A stretch of 64,000 bases of DNA from an uncultured Alphaproteobacteria bacterium. GTDB taxonomy: Bacteria; Pseudomonadota; Alphaproteobacteria; Rhodobacterales; Rhodobacteraceae. Position numbers and translations under genes: made by a program. The stretch lies in assembly GCA_902524655.1 (NCBI GenBank), contig CABZEG010000004.1, positions 1-64,000 on the forward strand, written 5' to 3'. The notes below the pieces were generated by a model. The model saw nothing but the letters and a program-made list of their open reading frames with translations. It was not told the origin of the DNA and searched no databases. Below, piece after piece: positions 20,716 through 32,900 of the stretch; the first letter of the stretch is position 1, and every line of letters begins with the position of its first letter.

Positions 20716-21855
20716 TTAGTTACTGTTTTTTTCCCAGAAATTTTTCACTTTTGAAAAAAAATTTGAATGTTTTGGATTATTATCATTTTCTTGAAGAGAC
20801 TTATCAAACTCTCTTAGTATGTCTTTCTGTTTTTCATTCAGGTTAACAGGAGTTTCTATATGCAGCTCTATATATAAATCGCCGAAAGAACTGCCCCGGA
20901 TGTTGGGCATGCCTTTGCCTCTCAATCGTAGCTGTTTTCCATTTTGAATACCAGCAGGTACCTTAACCCTAGTCTTTCCACCGTCAAGAGTTGGCGCCTC
21001 TATGTCGCCACCGAGTGTGGCTGAGACTATAGAAATAGGTATTTGGCAGAATAGGTTAGCGCCATCTCTCTGAAATATTGAGTGATCAAGAACCTCAGTA
21101 AAAATATACAGGTCTCCACTTGGGCCATTTTGCAATCCTACCTCGCCCTCACCAGATAATCTAATCCGTGTTCCGGTCTCAACCCCAGGTGGAATATTAA
21201 CGCTCAGGTTTTTATTTTTTTGAGATGTACCAGAGCCGGAACAAAAACGACATGGGTTTTTGTTCATCTGGCCTTTTCCGGAGCATGTGGGACATGTTCT
21301 TTCAACCGTAAAAAACCCTTGTTGTGCTCTTACTTTTCCTAATCCGCCGCATGTAGGGCAAGAAGAGGGTTGACTTCCATCCTTACCACCTGTTCCAGAA
21401 CATTGATCGCATTTTACAGAAGAAGGTACGGTAATTGTAGTTGACTTTCCTTTGTAAGCTTCTTCTAAGGATAAAGTCATGTTGTACCTTAGATCTGAAC
21501 CTCTTCTTGAAGAGGAACTAGATCCTCTCCGTGAGGAACCGCCCATAAAATCTCCAAAGAGATCTTCAAATACATCTGAAAATGCTGATGAAAAGTCTGC
21601 ACCTCCACTCGAGTTACCAAAACCACCATTTTCAAAAGCTGCATGACCATATTGGTCATATGCTGCTTTCTTGTTTGGGTCTTTAAGTATTTCATAGGCC
21701 TCGTTTACTGCTTTAAACTCTTCTTCCGCTTTAGAACTTCCAGCGTTTTTATCTGGGTGTAGCTCTTTAGCCTTTGCTCTAAATGCTTTCTTTATATCAG
21801 CCTCTGAAGCACCATTGGTAATACCAAGCGTTTCATAGTAGTCTCTTTTTGACAT
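20716..21855 (-). CDS. dnaJ: Chaperone DnaJ
   Basis: J-domain with HPD ([12 protein letters not shown]), G/F region, four CXXCXGXG zinc repeats ([32 protein letters not shown]). Confidence 0.97.
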   Translation of the reverse strand: MSKRDYYETLGITNGASEADIKKAFRAKAKELHPDKNAGSSKAEEEFKAVNEAYEILKDPNKKAAYDQYGHAAFENGGFGNSSGGADFSSAFSDVFEDLFGDFMGGSSRRGSSSSSRRGSDLRYNMTLSLEEAYKGKSTTITVPSSVKCDQCSGTGGKDGSQPSSCPTCGGLGKVRAQQGFFTVERTCPTCSGKGQMNKNPCRFCSGSGTSQKNKNLSVNIPPGVETGTRIRLSGEGEVGLQNGPSGDLYIFTEVLDHSIFQRDGANLFCQIPISIVSATLGGDIEAPTLDGGKTRVKVPAGIQNGKQLRLRGKGMPNIRGSSFGDLYIELHIETPVNLNEKQKDILREFDKSLQENDNNPKHSNFFSKVKNFWEKNSN

Positions 21856-21895
21856 TTAGCTTTCCATATTTAGAAGAAACGATAGAGGGATTCAA

Positions 21896-23809
21896 TTATT
21901 TCTTCTGATCATCCAAGTCTTCGAAATCGGCATCAACAATGTCCCCATCGTCCTTATTTACATTATCATCGGTTGCGACAGGCTCATCAGAATTTTTCTC
22001 TGCCTCCGCCTTATATATAGCTTCTCCAAGCTTCATCGATGCTTCGGTTAAATCTTGACATCTCGCTTTAATTTTCTCTGCATCATCACTCTCTAAAACT
22101 TCCTTTAGCGCCTTCATTGATAGTTCCATAGCCTCTATGGTAGACGGGTCAACTTTATCACCGTGCTCTTCTATGGACTTTTGTGTACTGTGTATGAGGC
22201 CCTCAGCTTGGTTTTTTGCCTCAACAAGATCTTTTTTTGCTTTATCCGACTCGGCATTTTCTTCGGCGTCTTGGACCATTTTATCTATTTCTTCTTCGGA
22301 AAGCCCACCTGACGCCTGTATTGTTATTTTCTGCTCTTTTCCTGTGCCTTTGTCTTTAGCTGATACGGAAACAATACCATTTGCATCTATATCAAAAGTT
22401 ACCTCAATCTGTGGCATTCCCCTAGGGGCAGGAGGTATTTCTTCTAAATTAAATTTTCCAAGCTCTTTATTATCGTTAGCCATATCTCGCTCACCTTGAA
22501 ACACTCTTATAGTTACGGCACTTTGATTGTCCTCAGCAGTGGAAAAGACCTGACTTTTTTTTGTTGGAATGGTCGTATTCCGGTCGATCAACCTCGTAAA
22601 TACACCTCCTAATGTTTCTATTCCCAGACTTAATGGTGTTACATCTAAAAGAACAACATCTTTAACGTCACCCTGTAAAACCCCAGCCTGAATTGCAGCT
22701 CCCATAGCAACTACTTCATCAGGATTAACACCTTTATGAGGCTCTTTTCCGAAGAAACTAGTTACTTCTTCGATAACTTTGGGCATTCTTGTCATTCCTC
22801 CAACAAGAACCACTTCGTCTATATCGCCTTTCTTAACGTCAGCGTCCGTTATAGCAGCCTGACATGGTTTCAATGACCTTGCTATAAGGTCTGCCACTAT
22901 GCTTTCCAATTTTGCTCTGGTCAATTTCATTACTAAATGCAAAGGTTGACTGGTTTTTGGGTCCATAGATATAAAAGGTTGATTGATTTCAGTCTGGCTT
23001 GAAGATGACAATTCTATTTTTGCTTTTTCAGCGGCTTCCTTAAGTCTCTGTAAAGCCATTTTGTCTGCCTTTAAATCGACACCGTTATCTTTTTTAAATT
23101 CTTCTGCTAGATGATCAACTATTCTTAGGTCAAAGTCCTCTCCACCTAAAAAGGTGTCTCCATTTGTTGATTTGACCTCAAATAGCCCATCATCGATTTC
23201 CAAAATAGAAATATCAAAGGTACCACCACCCAAATCGTAAACGGCTATGGTTTTACCACCCTTTTTTTCTAACCCATAAGCAAGTGCAGCGGCGGTAGGC
23301 TCATTTATAATTCTAAGAACTTCTAATCCGGCAATTTTGCCAGCATCTTTTGTAGCCTGTCTTTGAGCATCGTTAAAGTAAGCTGGCACAGTGATAACTG
23401 CCTGTGTTACCTCGTTCCCAAGGTGGCTTTCTGCGGTCTCTTTCATTTTCTGTAATATAAATGCAGATATTTGACTTGGAGAAAACTTCTCTCCTTTTGC
23501 CTCAACCCAGGCATCTTTATTACTTCCTTCAACAATGTTGTAGGGAACCATTTTTTTGTCTTTCGAAACCATTGGGTCGTTATACTGTCTACCTATTAAT
23601 CTTTTCACTGCGAAAAGTGTGTCCGATGGGTTTGTAACTGCTTGTCTTTTAGCTGGTTGACCTACCAAGCGCTCATCATCGGTAAATCCTACAATTGAGG
23701 GTGTAGTTCTGGCGCCTTCCGAGTTTTCAACAACCTTGGCGTTTGCGCCTTCCATTATAGCAACACATGAATTTGTTGTTCCCAAGTCTATACCAATGAC
23801 TTTGCTCAT
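21896..23809 (-). CDS. dnaK: Chaperone DnaK (Hsp70)
   Basis: [60 protein letters not shown], acidic EDLDDQKK tail. Confidence 0.99.
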   Translation of the reverse strand: MSKVIGIDLGTTNSCVAIMEGANAKVVENSEGARTTPSIVGFTDDERLVGQPAKRQAVTNPSDTLFAVKRLIGRQYNDPMVSKDKKMVPYNIVEGSNKDAWVEAKGEKFSPSQISAFILQKMKETAESHLGNEVTQAVITVPAYFNDAQRQATKDAGKIAGLEVLRIINEPTAAALAYGLEKKGGKTIAVYDLGGGTFDISILEIDDGLFEVKSTNGDTFLGGEDFDLRIVDHLAEEFKKDNGVDLKADKMALQRLKEAAEKAKIELSSSSQTEINQPFISMDPKTSQPLHLVMKLTRAKLESIVADLIARSLKPCQAAITDADVKKGDIDEVVLVGGMTRMPKVIEEVTSFFGKEPHKGVNPDEVVAMGAAIQAGVLQGDVKDVVLLDVTPLSLGIETLGGVFTRLIDRNTTIPTKKSQVFSTAEDNQSAVTIRVFQGERDMANDNKELGKFNLEEIPPAPRGMPQIEVTFDIDANGIVSVSAKDKGTGKEQKITIQASGGLSEEEIDKMVQDAEENAESDKAKKDLVEAKNQAEGLIHSTQKSIEEHGDKVDPSTIEAMELSMKALKEVLESDDAEKIKARCQDLTEASMKLGEAIYKAEAEKNSDEPVATDDNVNKDDGDIVDADFEDLDDQKK

Positions 23810-23848
23810 AATTTGACCTTTCGAAAAATAATATCGTTGATGTAATGG

Positions 23849-23877
23849 TATATAGGCAAATAATTTTATCGTACAAG
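23849..23877 (-). promoter_or_regulatory. Candidate RpoH (sigma-32) promoter of dnaK
   Basis: Minus strand reads CTTG-N17-CCTATATA, matching the alphaproteobacterial RpoH consensus CTTG-N16-18-CYTATNT; -10 lies ~40 nt upstream of the dnaK ATG (23809). Confidence 0.65.
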
Positions 23878-23938
23878 ATTAGATGGTGCTAAAAATGTAT
23901 TTTTGTTGTAAGAGAGAGTACATAACTTGGTTTAGCAC

Positions 23939-24733
23939 ATGATTGATACTCTTATTAAATCAGCTACAGAGGCTGGAACAGTCATTCGTAAAATTTATGA
24001 AAGCGGTAGATTTTATACATCATTTAAAAGTGACAATTCTCCAGTAACAACAGCTGATGAGAAAGCAAATGAACTGATTTTAGAATTTTTAGCCCAGCAA
24101 TTTCCTAAAATACCAGCAATATCAGAGGAATCTGAAAATTTAGTTCTAGAGGGGGGGACTTTTTTTATTATAGATCCGTTAGATGGAACTAAGGGTTTTT
24201 TAAATAAAACTAACAACTTTACAGTTAACATAGCTTTTATCAATAATTGGAAACCTGAATTAGGTGTTATATATAGTCCAATAAGCGGAGAGCTTTTTTA
24301 TACATCTTCAAACCGCGAAAGCTACAAGTATAATTTCTTAAAAAAAACTGAGAAAGTTAAATTACTAGGAAATAAAATAGATAGCGAGAGACTAACGCTA
24401 ATAACATCAGAAAACAATATAGTTGGAAAAGAAAGCAAAATTTTTAAATATGAGCGTGAGCATAAAATTATTAAAATTGGCTCATCAATAAAATTTTGCA
24501 AGCTTGCAGAAGGGGTAGCAGATTTTTATCCAAGATTTGGCCGAACCATGGAATGGGATACGGCGGCTGGCCACGCTATATTAAGTTGCACCGGAGGTTC
24601 TCTTGTTGATTTAAAGACAAAGAAAGAGCTTGTTTATGGAAAGAGAAACTTTGAAAACGGGAGCTTTGTAGCACTGAGAGAATCAAAAGATAGTGAGAAA
24701 ATTGATTGGCAAAAATTATTTTCGGGAAATTGA
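23939..24733 (+). CDS. cysQ: 3'(2'),5'-bisphosphate nucleotidase CysQ (inositol monophosphatase family)
   Basis: SPVTTADEKANELIL, IPAISEES, FFIIDPLDGTKGFLNKTNNFTVNIAFI, EWDTAAGHAIL. Confidence 0.9.
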   Translation: MIDTLIKSATEAGTVIRKIYESGRFYTSFKSDNSPVTTADEKANELILEFLAQQFPKIPAISEESENLVLEGGTFFIIDPLDGTKGFLNKTNNFTVNIAFINNWKPELGVIYSPISGELFYTSSNRESYKYNFLKKTEKVKLLGNKIDSERLTLITSENNIVGKESKIFKYEREHKIIKIGSSIKFCKLAEGVADFYPRFGRTMEWDTAAGHAILSCTGGSLVDLKTKKELVYGKRNFENGSFVALRESKDSEKIDWQKLFSGN

Positions 24734-24862
24734 TACCTCGGCAGACTAAATTCAAGAAATGAGCACTTCAATTCATATTTTTTATTTTATCGTGAAACTG
24801 ATAGTCTGAAGTGGCTTACAACTATATTGAGCTCAATGGCCAAGTTGTTCTGACAGTAAATA

Positions 24863-25345
24863 CTAGGCGGCCTTTGAGTCTTCACTACTTGTTAGTATGG
24901 CAAATATAGATTCCGCATTCTCCGAAGATCTAAGTTTAGATCTGATTCTTTTGTTACTGAGCACTCGCGAGACCAGCGCAAGAGCTTTAAGGTGCTCAGT
25001 TCCATCGTTATTTTCTGGAGCTAATAGAGTAAAAATAAGATCTACTGGTTGCTTGTCTGCTGATTCAAAGTCTATTGGGTTTTCTAAACTTGAAAAAAAG
25101 CCAAATATCTTGGTCAAGCCCCTTATTTTTACATGAGGTATTGCCACCCCATTACCAATTCCCGTTGGTCCGAGAATTTCTCGTTGTTGCAAGGACTTTG
25201 CTATATTCATACTGGCAATGCCCACATGATCCGATGCCATATTAGCAATATCTTGCAAAAGTTTCTTTTTGTTTGCGGCTTTTACCTTTGTCCGAATACC
25301 TTTATTAGATAAAATGTCGTCGATTTTCATAAAACTACCCCCCAA
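24863..25345 (-). CDS. ptsN: Nitrogen PTS EIIA-like protein PtsN
   Basis: LQQREILGPTGIGNGVAIPHVKIRGL containing the phospho-His motif, PVDLIFTLLAPENNDGTEHLKALALVSRVL. Confidence 0.92.
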   Translation of the reverse strand: MGGSFMKIDDILSNKGIRTKVKAANKKKLLQDIANMASDHVGIASMNIAKSLQQREILGPTGIGNGVAIPHVKIRGLTKIFGFFSSLENPIDFESADKQPVDLIFTLLAPENNDGTEHLKALALVSRVLSNKRIRSKLRSSENAESIFAILTSSEDSKAA

Positions 25346-25400
25346 ATGTGGCAGAAGATTACAACAAAAATTTTTTTTTTTCTACAGTTTTCTATAATTT

Positions 25401-26168
25401 TTACAAAGCAAATTTGTCACCCAAGTAAACTCGTCTCACGTCTTGGTCACTAACAACAAACTCAGGAGTTCCGTACTTTATAATTTTTCCATCGTTTATA
25501 ATGTAGGCCCTATCAACTATTTTTAATGTTTCTCTAACGTTATGATCAGTAATTAAAATTCCTATGTTTCTATTTTTCAATCCTCGAACTAAGCCCCTTA
25601 TTTCATCGATGGCTATTGGGTCAACACCGGCGAAGGGTTCATCTAATAAAATATATTTTGGTTGACTTGCAAGACATCGCGCTATTTCAACTCTTCTTCT
25701 TTCACCACCAGAAAGATTGACTGCTTTTGCGTTTCGGAGATGTGTTATCGAAAACTCACCCATTAATTCCTCAAGCTTCTTCCGTCTTTCCTTTGAATTT
25801 ATTATTTTTAGTTCTAATATCGCATTAATATTTTTTTCTACACTAAGACCTTTAAAAATCGATGACTCCTGGGGAAGATAACCAAGTCCAGCTTTTGACC
25901 TTCTATACATGGGAAGGCTGGAAATTTCATTTCCATCCAGTTTAATAGAACCACCATCTGAACTATGTATACCTGCAATTATGTTAAAAGCTGTTGTTTT
26001 TCCAGCCCCATTTGGACCAAGTAGGCTTACTACTTCACCCCTAGTCACATAAATATTGAAATCCATCAAAGCAAGTCTGGATTTGTATACTTTTCTCAAA
26101 CCCTGCACTTTTAAACCAACATCTGCATTAGTTTGGTTGTCCACAGTTAAATATGGCTTTGTCAACAA
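25401..26168 (-). CDS. lptB: LPS export ABC transporter ATP-binding protein LptB
   Basis: VVSLLGPNGAGKTTAFNIIAG Walker A, LGYLPQESSIFKGLSVEKNI, NLSGGERRRVEIARCLA signature, ILLDEPFAGVDPIAI. Confidence 0.96.
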   Translation of the reverse strand: MLTKPYLTVDNQTNADVGLKVQGLRKVYKSRLALMDFNIYVTRGEVVSLLGPNGAGKTTAFNIIAGIHSSDGGSIKLDGNEISSLPMYRRSKAGLGYLPQESSIFKGLSVEKNINAILELKIINSKERRKKLEELMGEFSITHLRNAKAVNLSGGERRRVEIARCLASQPKYILLDEPFAGVDPIAIDEIRGLVRGLKNRNIGILITDHNVRETLKIVDRAYIINDGKIIKYGTPEFVVSDQDVRRVYLGDKFAL

Positions 26169-26176
26169 TTACACCT

Positions 26177-26713
26177 TTAATTTTTTATAAAAGAGTCTTT
26201 TATTCCTTCAAAATCTACTGTTTCGGTAACTAAATCAACCTTTATTTTTTCTGCTTTAATTATTGAACTGCCTTGAGAAAATTCAACATTACCTGAAATA
26301 GAAACAAACTTTTTTTCGACATCCATAAAAAGTTTGTCACCCTTTGCTGAAATATCTTTATTATTTGAAAAGTATATATTTTTACTTGCCTCAACAATTT
26401 TAATCTCTTTTGAGTCGACACCGTCCAATTTAGCTATTAAAACATCTGACAGGATCACATACTCCCCATATGAAATTTTTACCTCGCCAGATAAATGTAA
26501 GACTCTGTTCTTTTTCTTTATCTGTGCAGTCTCTGAACTAAAACGTATTACTTCTTTCTTTATTTCAGAATAGGCCTCAAGCCCATGAAACAATAACAAA
26601 AAAATAAATACATTATTTAAAAATATTAATATTCCCTTAACAGGTACATGAAACAATTCTTTAATCAATAAAGATTTCAATTTCCACTCCGTTGGTAAAA
26701 AGTATCTCCTCAC
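26177..26713 (-). CDS. lptA: LptA-like periplasmic LPS transport protein (OstA domain)
   Basis: Hydrophobic N-term, OstA-like beta repeats (LHLSGEVKISYGEYVILSDVL, ISGNVEFSQGSSIIKAEKIKVD); between lptB and lptC. Confidence 0.8.
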   Translation of the reverse strand: MRRYFLPTEWKLKSLLIKELFHVPVKGILIFLNNVFIFLLLFHGLEAYSEIKKEVIRFSSETAQIKKKNRVLHLSGEVKISYGEYVILSDVLIAKLDGVDSKEIKIVEASKNIYFSNNKDISAKGDKLFMDVEKKFVSISGNVEFSQGSSIIKAEKIKVDLVTETVDFEGIKDSFIKN

Positions 26714-27254
26714 CTTTTTCTAAGCCGTAAGAATATTCCATTCCCCCACTTTCTAATAATCCATACTGAGCATCAACCAAAATTTTTTTATGTCCGATCA
26801 ATAATTTTCTCTCTAAATCTGCTATTAATTCCTCAGTTCTTATCAAATTTCCCCATGAGTTTTTTATAGAGAGATTGCCATTGAACAATATACTTTTCTC
26901 ATCTAAATTCAAGCTTGCAAAGTCAGACGAAAAATTAAACTTCTGATTACTTGAAAAAGAAATTTTGCCAAGCGGCTTTGACAATATTACAGTGTTATTT
27001 TGATGACTAGGGTTCAATGCTTTCGCGTGAAAATCAAAAGTGCCACCATCTGAAGTATTTCCAGTTATATGGGCATTACGTGCCTGATACTCCAATCCAA
27101 TTCTAACATCTTTTGTTACAACTTTTACAGGAGAATCTACTTTTTTTGAATAAGAAAAAACGAAGATTATAAAGAACAACAAACCCGCAGTTAATCCTAG
27201 CATTAATTTAAGCCAAAAAACTAGTCGAGTATATTGGGTCGCATCAGTCAACAT
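26661..27254 (-). CDS. lptC: LptC-family LPS export protein
   Basis: Single N-terminal TM then beta-rich region; position upstream of lptA-lptB; weak family-level similarity only. Confidence 0.7.
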   Translation of the reverse strand: MLTDATQYTRLVFWLKLMLGLTAGLLFFIIFVFSYSKKVDSPVKVVTKDVRIGLEYQARNAHITGNTSDGGTFDFHAKALNPSHQNNTVILSKPLGKISFSSNQKFNFSSDFASLNLDEKSILFNGNLSIKNSWGNLIRTEELIADLERKLLIGHKKILVDAQYGLLESGGMEYSYGLEKGEEILFTNGVEIEIFID

Positions 27255-27322
27255 GATCTAAAAGGTAATTTTCCTGTTGATTAGAAAAGTATTTTACACA
27301 AGTTTTAGCATTTTCACAAAAA

Positions 27323-27934
27323 TTAATGTGAAAAAGGATCGATGTCTTCCCACCCCCTATTATCTAACTCGCATCTAGTAGGAAGGAAACTACAAGTCTT
27401 TTGAAAAATATCATACCTGTCTTCACGTTTTAAAATTTTATCAAGATGATTTTTAATTTTATGCAAATACAGTACATCTTGTTTAGCATAATTGATTTGA
27501 TGTTCGTCTAAAACTTCTGCTCCCCAGTAAGAAGACTGTTGTTCTTTGGAAATATCAATTGATAATATTTCTTTTACAAGGTTCTTGAGACCATGGCTTT
27601 GCGAAAATGTCCTTGCCAATTTTGATGCAATTTTAGTGCAGTATATATTTTGAGTAATGAAGTTTAAGTTTTTATGAAGAATACTAATATCAAATCTAGC
27701 ATAGTGGAAAATTTTGACAATTTCTTTGTCAGTCATTAATTTAGCTAGGTTTGGAGCATACTTCTGGTTCTTCTCGATTTGAATAATATAAACTAGACCT
27801 TTACTGTCTGCTAATTGAACCAAACACAATCTGTCCCTGCCGGATTTTAACCCCATAGTTTCAGTGTCCACAGCAATCTCGATCCCTAGCTTTAAATCTT
27901 TTGGTAAGTCGTTTTTATATATAGAAACAGTCAT
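27323..27934 (-). CDS. rnd: Ribonuclease D (3'-5' exonuclease)
   Basis: EIAVDTETMGLKSGRDRLCLVQLAD, FHYARFDISILHKNL, YAKQDVLYLHKIKNHL. Confidence 0.9.
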   Translation of the reverse strand: MTVSIYKNDLPKDLKLGIEIAVDTETMGLKSGRDRLCLVQLADSKGLVYIIQIEKNQKYAPNLAKLMTDKEIVKIFHYARFDISILHKNLNFITQNIYCTKIASKLARTFSQSHGLKNLVKEILSIDISKEQQSSYWGAEVLDEHQINYAKQDVLYLHKIKNHLDKILKREDRYDIFQKTCSFLPTRCELDNRGWEDIDPFSH

Positions 27935-28049
27935 TTTTGTTTTTGGTGGTTTGTGTTTATTTCATTTATATAAATTTTCGGGAATTTGTAAAATTTTTAT
28001 GATATGTAAAAAATAGATTATTTTAAATAAAAATATTTTTACACGGATA

Positions 28050-28988
28050 ATGTTAATGAACTTGGTGACTATTTTTGGTGGTTCTGGCTTCTTGGGGAGA
28101 TATGTAGTTAGACAACTAGCTTCAAAGGGCTTCTTTATAAGAGTAATAGCGCGAAACCCTAATGATGCTCTTTTTCTTAAGGTCTATGGTAAAGTAGGGC
28201 AAATACAATTGTTGGCTGGCGATATAAAGGAAGAAAATAAACTTGGAGGTTATATAAACGGTTCGGATTGTGTTATTAATTGTGTGGCGACCTTTTTTGA
28301 AACACGTGCACAGTCATTTATCAATCTTCATATTGACGCAGCGAGAAATTTAGCCAAAACCGCTCAAAAGGAAGGGGTTAATCAATTTATTCATATATCC
28401 TCCTTAGGTGCATCATCCAAATCGAGCAGTCGACTCCTTAAGTCTAAAGGGGTTGGTGAAGAAGCCGTACTTAATTGCTTTCCGAATGCAAATATTATCA
28501 GACCTTCTTTAATATTTGGAAATGAGGATACATTTTTTAATAGGTTTGCGAAATTGTCCTTAATTAGCCCATTTATCCCGGTTGTGGGTTCAAATACAAA
28601 GTTTCAGCCGGTATATGTTGATGATGTAGCCAAAGCTGTAAGTTTATTGGTTGAGACAAGTCAGCAGAAGAGGTATCTGGATTTAGGTGGAGATGAAACA
28701 TACTCATTCACAGAACTTATTCAAATTTTACTATCCGAAATTAACCGAAAGAGGATTATTTTAAAAATCCCATTTTCTCTGGCAAGAGTAATTGCTGCAA
28801 CCAATGATTTTTTCCGTTTTATTTTAGGTGATTTGGTCCCAGCTTTTTTAACATTGGCACAGGTCAGAAGTCTAGAGAAAGATAACATTGTAGACGTCAA
28901 ATCTGAAAAGTTTTCGGATTTAGGTATAGTTCCAATGAAACTAAAAATAATTTTGCCGAAGATTGTTGTTCGGTTTAAGCGCGGCTAG
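28050..28988 (+). CDS. NAD(P)-binding protein, complex I NDUFA9-like family
   Basis: VTIFGGSGFLGRYVVRQLASKGFFIRVIARNP; FIHISSLGASSKSSSRLLKSKGVGEEAVL; IIRPSLIFGNEDTFFNRFA. Confidence 0.88.
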   Translation: MLMNLVTIFGGSGFLGRYVVRQLASKGFFIRVIARNPNDALFLKVYGKVGQIQLLAGDIKEENKLGGYINGSDCVINCVATFFETRAQSFINLHIDAARNLAKTAQKEGVNQFIHISSLGASSKSSSRLLKSKGVGEEAVLNCFPNANIIRPSLIFGNEDTFFNRFAKLSLISPFIPVVGSNTKFQPVYVDDVAKAVSLLVETSQQKRYLDLGGDETYSFTELIQILLSEINRKRIILKIPFSLARVIAATNDFFRFILGDLVPAFLTLAQVRSLEKDNIVDVKSEKFSDLGIVPMKLKIILPKIVVRFKRG

Positions 28989-29767
28989 AAATATAGAATT
29001 GCTAACAAAGCTAAACCGAGAAAAAGTCTATAGATTACAAAGGGAGTGAAAGAAAAAATCTCCCCAAACTTTATAAAAGATTTTAAAGCTAAATATGAAA
29101 AAATGAATGAAAATATCGTTGCATATATAGTAAACTCAGTTTCTATCTTGCCTGGGCTGTTGAAGTATTTAAAGCCAATGTAACTGCTTGAAATAATTAT
29201 TGCTGGTATGCTTAATATGGCAGAAATGATAATTGCTTCTTTTCTATCATAATTTAAAAATCGTGCACCAGTTATAGAGGCGCCAGATCTGCTAGTTCCA
29301 GGAAAGACCGCTAAAGATTGCCAAAGGCCTATAAAAAAAACATCTCTTGCCGTAATATCCGAAAATCTGCGGTAACTTGGTTGTCGGTCTGACATAAAAA
29401 GTAATAAAGCAAATATCAAGTTAGTAAACGCAATTATTTCTAATTGTCTTGATAGATCAAGAAGACGGGCATACTCTAAGATTAAAGCAATGACAGCTAA
29501 TGGTAACGTTGCTAAAGCCAAAAATAATAATGATTTTTTCATTCCAAGTTTTATTAAAACCTTGTTAGTATGATTCTTTAGAGGTTTTGAAGCAAATAAT
29601 ATAACTGCTACTAGGCTGCCAATGTGCATTGATATGTCTAAGCTTAAATTGTTCTTTAGACCAACTGCCAACTTGTTGTAAAGTATCAGATGTGCAGATG
29701 AAGAGACGGGCAAAAACTCGGTTGCTCCTTGAATTAGAGACAATAGAAATATATGGAAAATAGTCAT
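28985..29767 (-). CDS. uppP: Undecaprenyl-diphosphate phosphatase
   Basis: LIQGATEFLPVSSSAHLIL and QSLAVFPGTSRSGASITGARFL motifs; multiple TM segments. Confidence 0.96.
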   Translation of the reverse strand: MTIFHIFLLSLIQGATEFLPVSSSAHLILYNKLAVGLKNNLSLDISMHIGSLVAVILFASKPLKNHTNKVLIKLGMKKSLLFLALATLPLAVIALILEYARLLDLSRQLEIIAFTNLIFALLLFMSDRQPSYRRFSDITARDVFFIGLWQSLAVFPGTSRSGASITGARFLNYDRKEAIIISAILSIPAIIISSSYIGFKYFNSPGKIETEFTIYATIFSFIFSYLALKSFIKFGEIFSFTPFVIYRLFLGLALLAILYF

Positions 29768-29941
29768 TTTTAAAACATTAGCTTAGGTTTTCGAAAGAAT
29801 GTACGATAAACCACCAGGCTTTCCCCTATTTTATTAAAAAAATTGTGACAAATCCAAACCATAAACTTTCTTTTCTTTTCTTGAAAACTATATTAAGAAG
29901 TCTTCTCAGAGAAATAATAAGAAAAAACAAGTAAAAAGCGA

Positions 29942-32900
29942 ATGAAGATTTTTGATAAAAAGCGTAATAAAGCGGAGGGTCTGTATGATCCTAGAAATGA
30001 ACATGATTCCTGTGGCCTAGGTTTTATTGCCAATATCAAAGGAAGAAAAAGCCATGATATTGTACAAAAAGGTATTTTTATTCTAGAGAACCTCGAACAT
30101 CGAGGCGCTACAGGAGCAGATCCCTTAGTGGGTGACGGAGCAGGAATGCTTACACAAATACCACATGATATGTATAGGGAAGAAATGGAAAAGCTGAATT
30201 GTGTTCTTCCTGATCCTGGAGGCTATGGCGTGGGAATGTTTTTTTTCCCAAAGGAAATCAAATATCACATCCTTATAAAAGATATAATTTTTGAACTAAG
30301 CAACGAACAAGGTATTAAATTACTAGGTTGGCGTGATATACCTGTAAACAACGACTGTTTATCAATGGACGAAGAAATTCGTAAGGCTGAACCTATACAT
30401 TTGCAAGCATTCTTCAAAAAACCTGAAGGTATGAACGAGGATGAATTTGAAAGGAATCTTTATGTTCTAAGAAAAAAAACAACCAACAAAATTTATGAGG
30501 AATTGGGTAATGAAGATTTATACTACGCAGTTTCACTATCATCCAGAACGGTTGTTTATAAGGGCATGTTTTTAGCTGATCAGCTGGCTAAATATTATCT
30601 AGATTTGCAAGACGTCCGATATGTGTCCGCGCTATCGTTAGTTCATCAAAGATTTTCCACAAACACTTTTCCCTCTTGGAGACTGGCTCACCCTTACCGA
30701 ATGGTGGCTCATAATGGTGAGATAAATACTAGCAGAGGTAATGTAAACTGGATGGCTGCGAGGCAAGCAAGTCTAAAGTCGGAGCTCTTTGGCGATAAGT
30801 TGGACGACATATGGCCTGTGACAAGAGAAGGTCAATCCGATACAGCTTCGTTTGATAACGCTATTGAGTTATTATATCAGGGAGGGTACCCTCTTCAGCA
30901 CGCTTCAATGATGTTGATCCCAGAAGCTTGGGCGGGAAATCCATTAATGGATAGAAAACGCAAATCATTTTACGAATTTCACGCATCTATAATGGAACCT
31001 TGGGATGGACCAGCTGCTATTGCTTTTACAGATGGAAGAAAAATCGGAGCCACTCTGGATAGAAATGGATTAAGACCAGCAAGATATTTTGTTTCTGAAG
31101 ATGATACTGTGGTGTTGGCTTCCGAGGCTGGAACGCTTCCTGTTGATGAGAGTAAAGTTATTACAAAGTGGCGATTGCAACCAGGAAAAATGCTCCTCAT
31201 TGATATGGACGCAGGAAAAATCATAACGGATGAAGAAGTAAAAAAAGATCTTAGTAATGAGTCGGATTACGAAGATATATTGAATAATACACAAATTGTT
31301 TTAGAGGAACTCGAATCGGATGAAACACAGAAAGTTTCCTTATCAACGAGTAATCTTTATTCTGGTCAAAAAGCCTTTGGCTATACCCAAGAAGACTTAA
31401 AAACACTTATGTCCCCAATGGCAGTTACTGGCCAAGAAGCCATTGGCTCAATGGGCACTGACACGCCCATTTCTGCAATATCAAACAAAAAGAAGCTTCT
31501 CTACACATATTTTAAGCAAAATTTCGCACAGGTAACGAATCCTCCAATAGACCCTATTCGCGAGGAGTCAGTGATGAGCTTAGTTTCCTTTATTGGCCCG
31601 AGACCAAATATTTTTGATAATAAAGCTTTGAGCAATGTGAAGAGGCTAGAAGTAAAACAACCAATCTTAACAAATGAAGACATGCAAAAAATAAGAAAGA
31701 TAAGTGAGATTGGAGACAATCATTTCGTTTCAAGAGTACTAGATACTACATTTGACAAGAATACAGGTTATACAGGTTTTGAAAAATGTTTGGAGAGCAT
31801 ATGCATAAAGTCGGAGAATGTAGTTAAAGAGGGTGGTAATATTATAGTGCTATCCGACAGGCAGTTTGGTAAAGATAGGATTGCTTTGCCCGCTCTATTG
31901 GCCATTGCGTCGGTACATCATCATTTAATAAGGAAAGGACTGCGAACAGCCGTTGGATTGGTAGTGGAATCAGCAGAGCCTAGGGAGGTTCATCACTTTG
32001 CAGCATTAGCAGGTTACGGAGCAGAGGCTATAAATCCATACATGGCTTTCGACACCATATTAGATCTTAAACAAAAGAATATGTTGTCTAAAGATGTAAG
32101 TGAGACAGAAGCGGTTAGTAGATATATAAAGTCAGTTAACAAAGGCCTTTTAAAAGTTATGTCCAAGATGGGTATTTCAACTTACCAATCATACTGTGGA
32201 GCACAAATTTTTGACGCAGTCGGGTTATCAGAGGAGTTCGTGAGCAAGTACTTCAAGGGTACTTCTTCTCAAATCAGCGGAGTAGGAATAAATGAAATAG
32301 CAAAGGAAACGATTAACCGCCATGAGGAAGCCTACTCAAACTTAGAGGTTTTAAGAGACTCTCTAGATGTTGGGGGAGATTACGCCGTAAGAAAAAGAGG
32401 AGAAGTTCATGCTTGGAGTTCAGATGAAATTACGAACCTTCAACATGCTGTAAGAAGTAATTCTTTCGATACATTTAAAGAATATTCAAGGTCCATGGAC
32501 GAGCAAGAAGAAAGGTTGTTCACAATAAGAGGCTTATTTAGGCTTAGAGACTCAAGCGAAACGGGCAGAAATAGTATTAAAATTGATGAGGTTGAGCCGG
32601 CCAAGGAGATTGTAAAACGGTTCGCTACCGGAGCCATGTCGTACGGATCAATATCCGCAGAAGCGCATGAGAACCTAGCCATAGCCATGAATAGGATTGA
32701 GGGAAAATCGAACACAGGTGAAGGCGGTGAAGAAGTGGAACGTTTTTCCACTGATAATAATGGCGACAACAGACGGTCTGCAATAAAACAAGTTGCCTCT
32801 GGTAGATTTGGTGTAACAACCGAATACCTAGTAAATTCCGACATGATTCAGATTAAAATGGCGCAAGGAGCAAAGCCGGGTGAAGGAGGTCAGCTTCCCG

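Noticed and set aside
24743-24813. Interleaved inverted repeats AGACTA/TAGTCT and CACTTCA/TGAAGTG in the convergent cysQ/ptsN gap
   Set aside because: Short arms with ~36-53-nt loops and no T-tract; too weak to call a terminator or pseudoknot.
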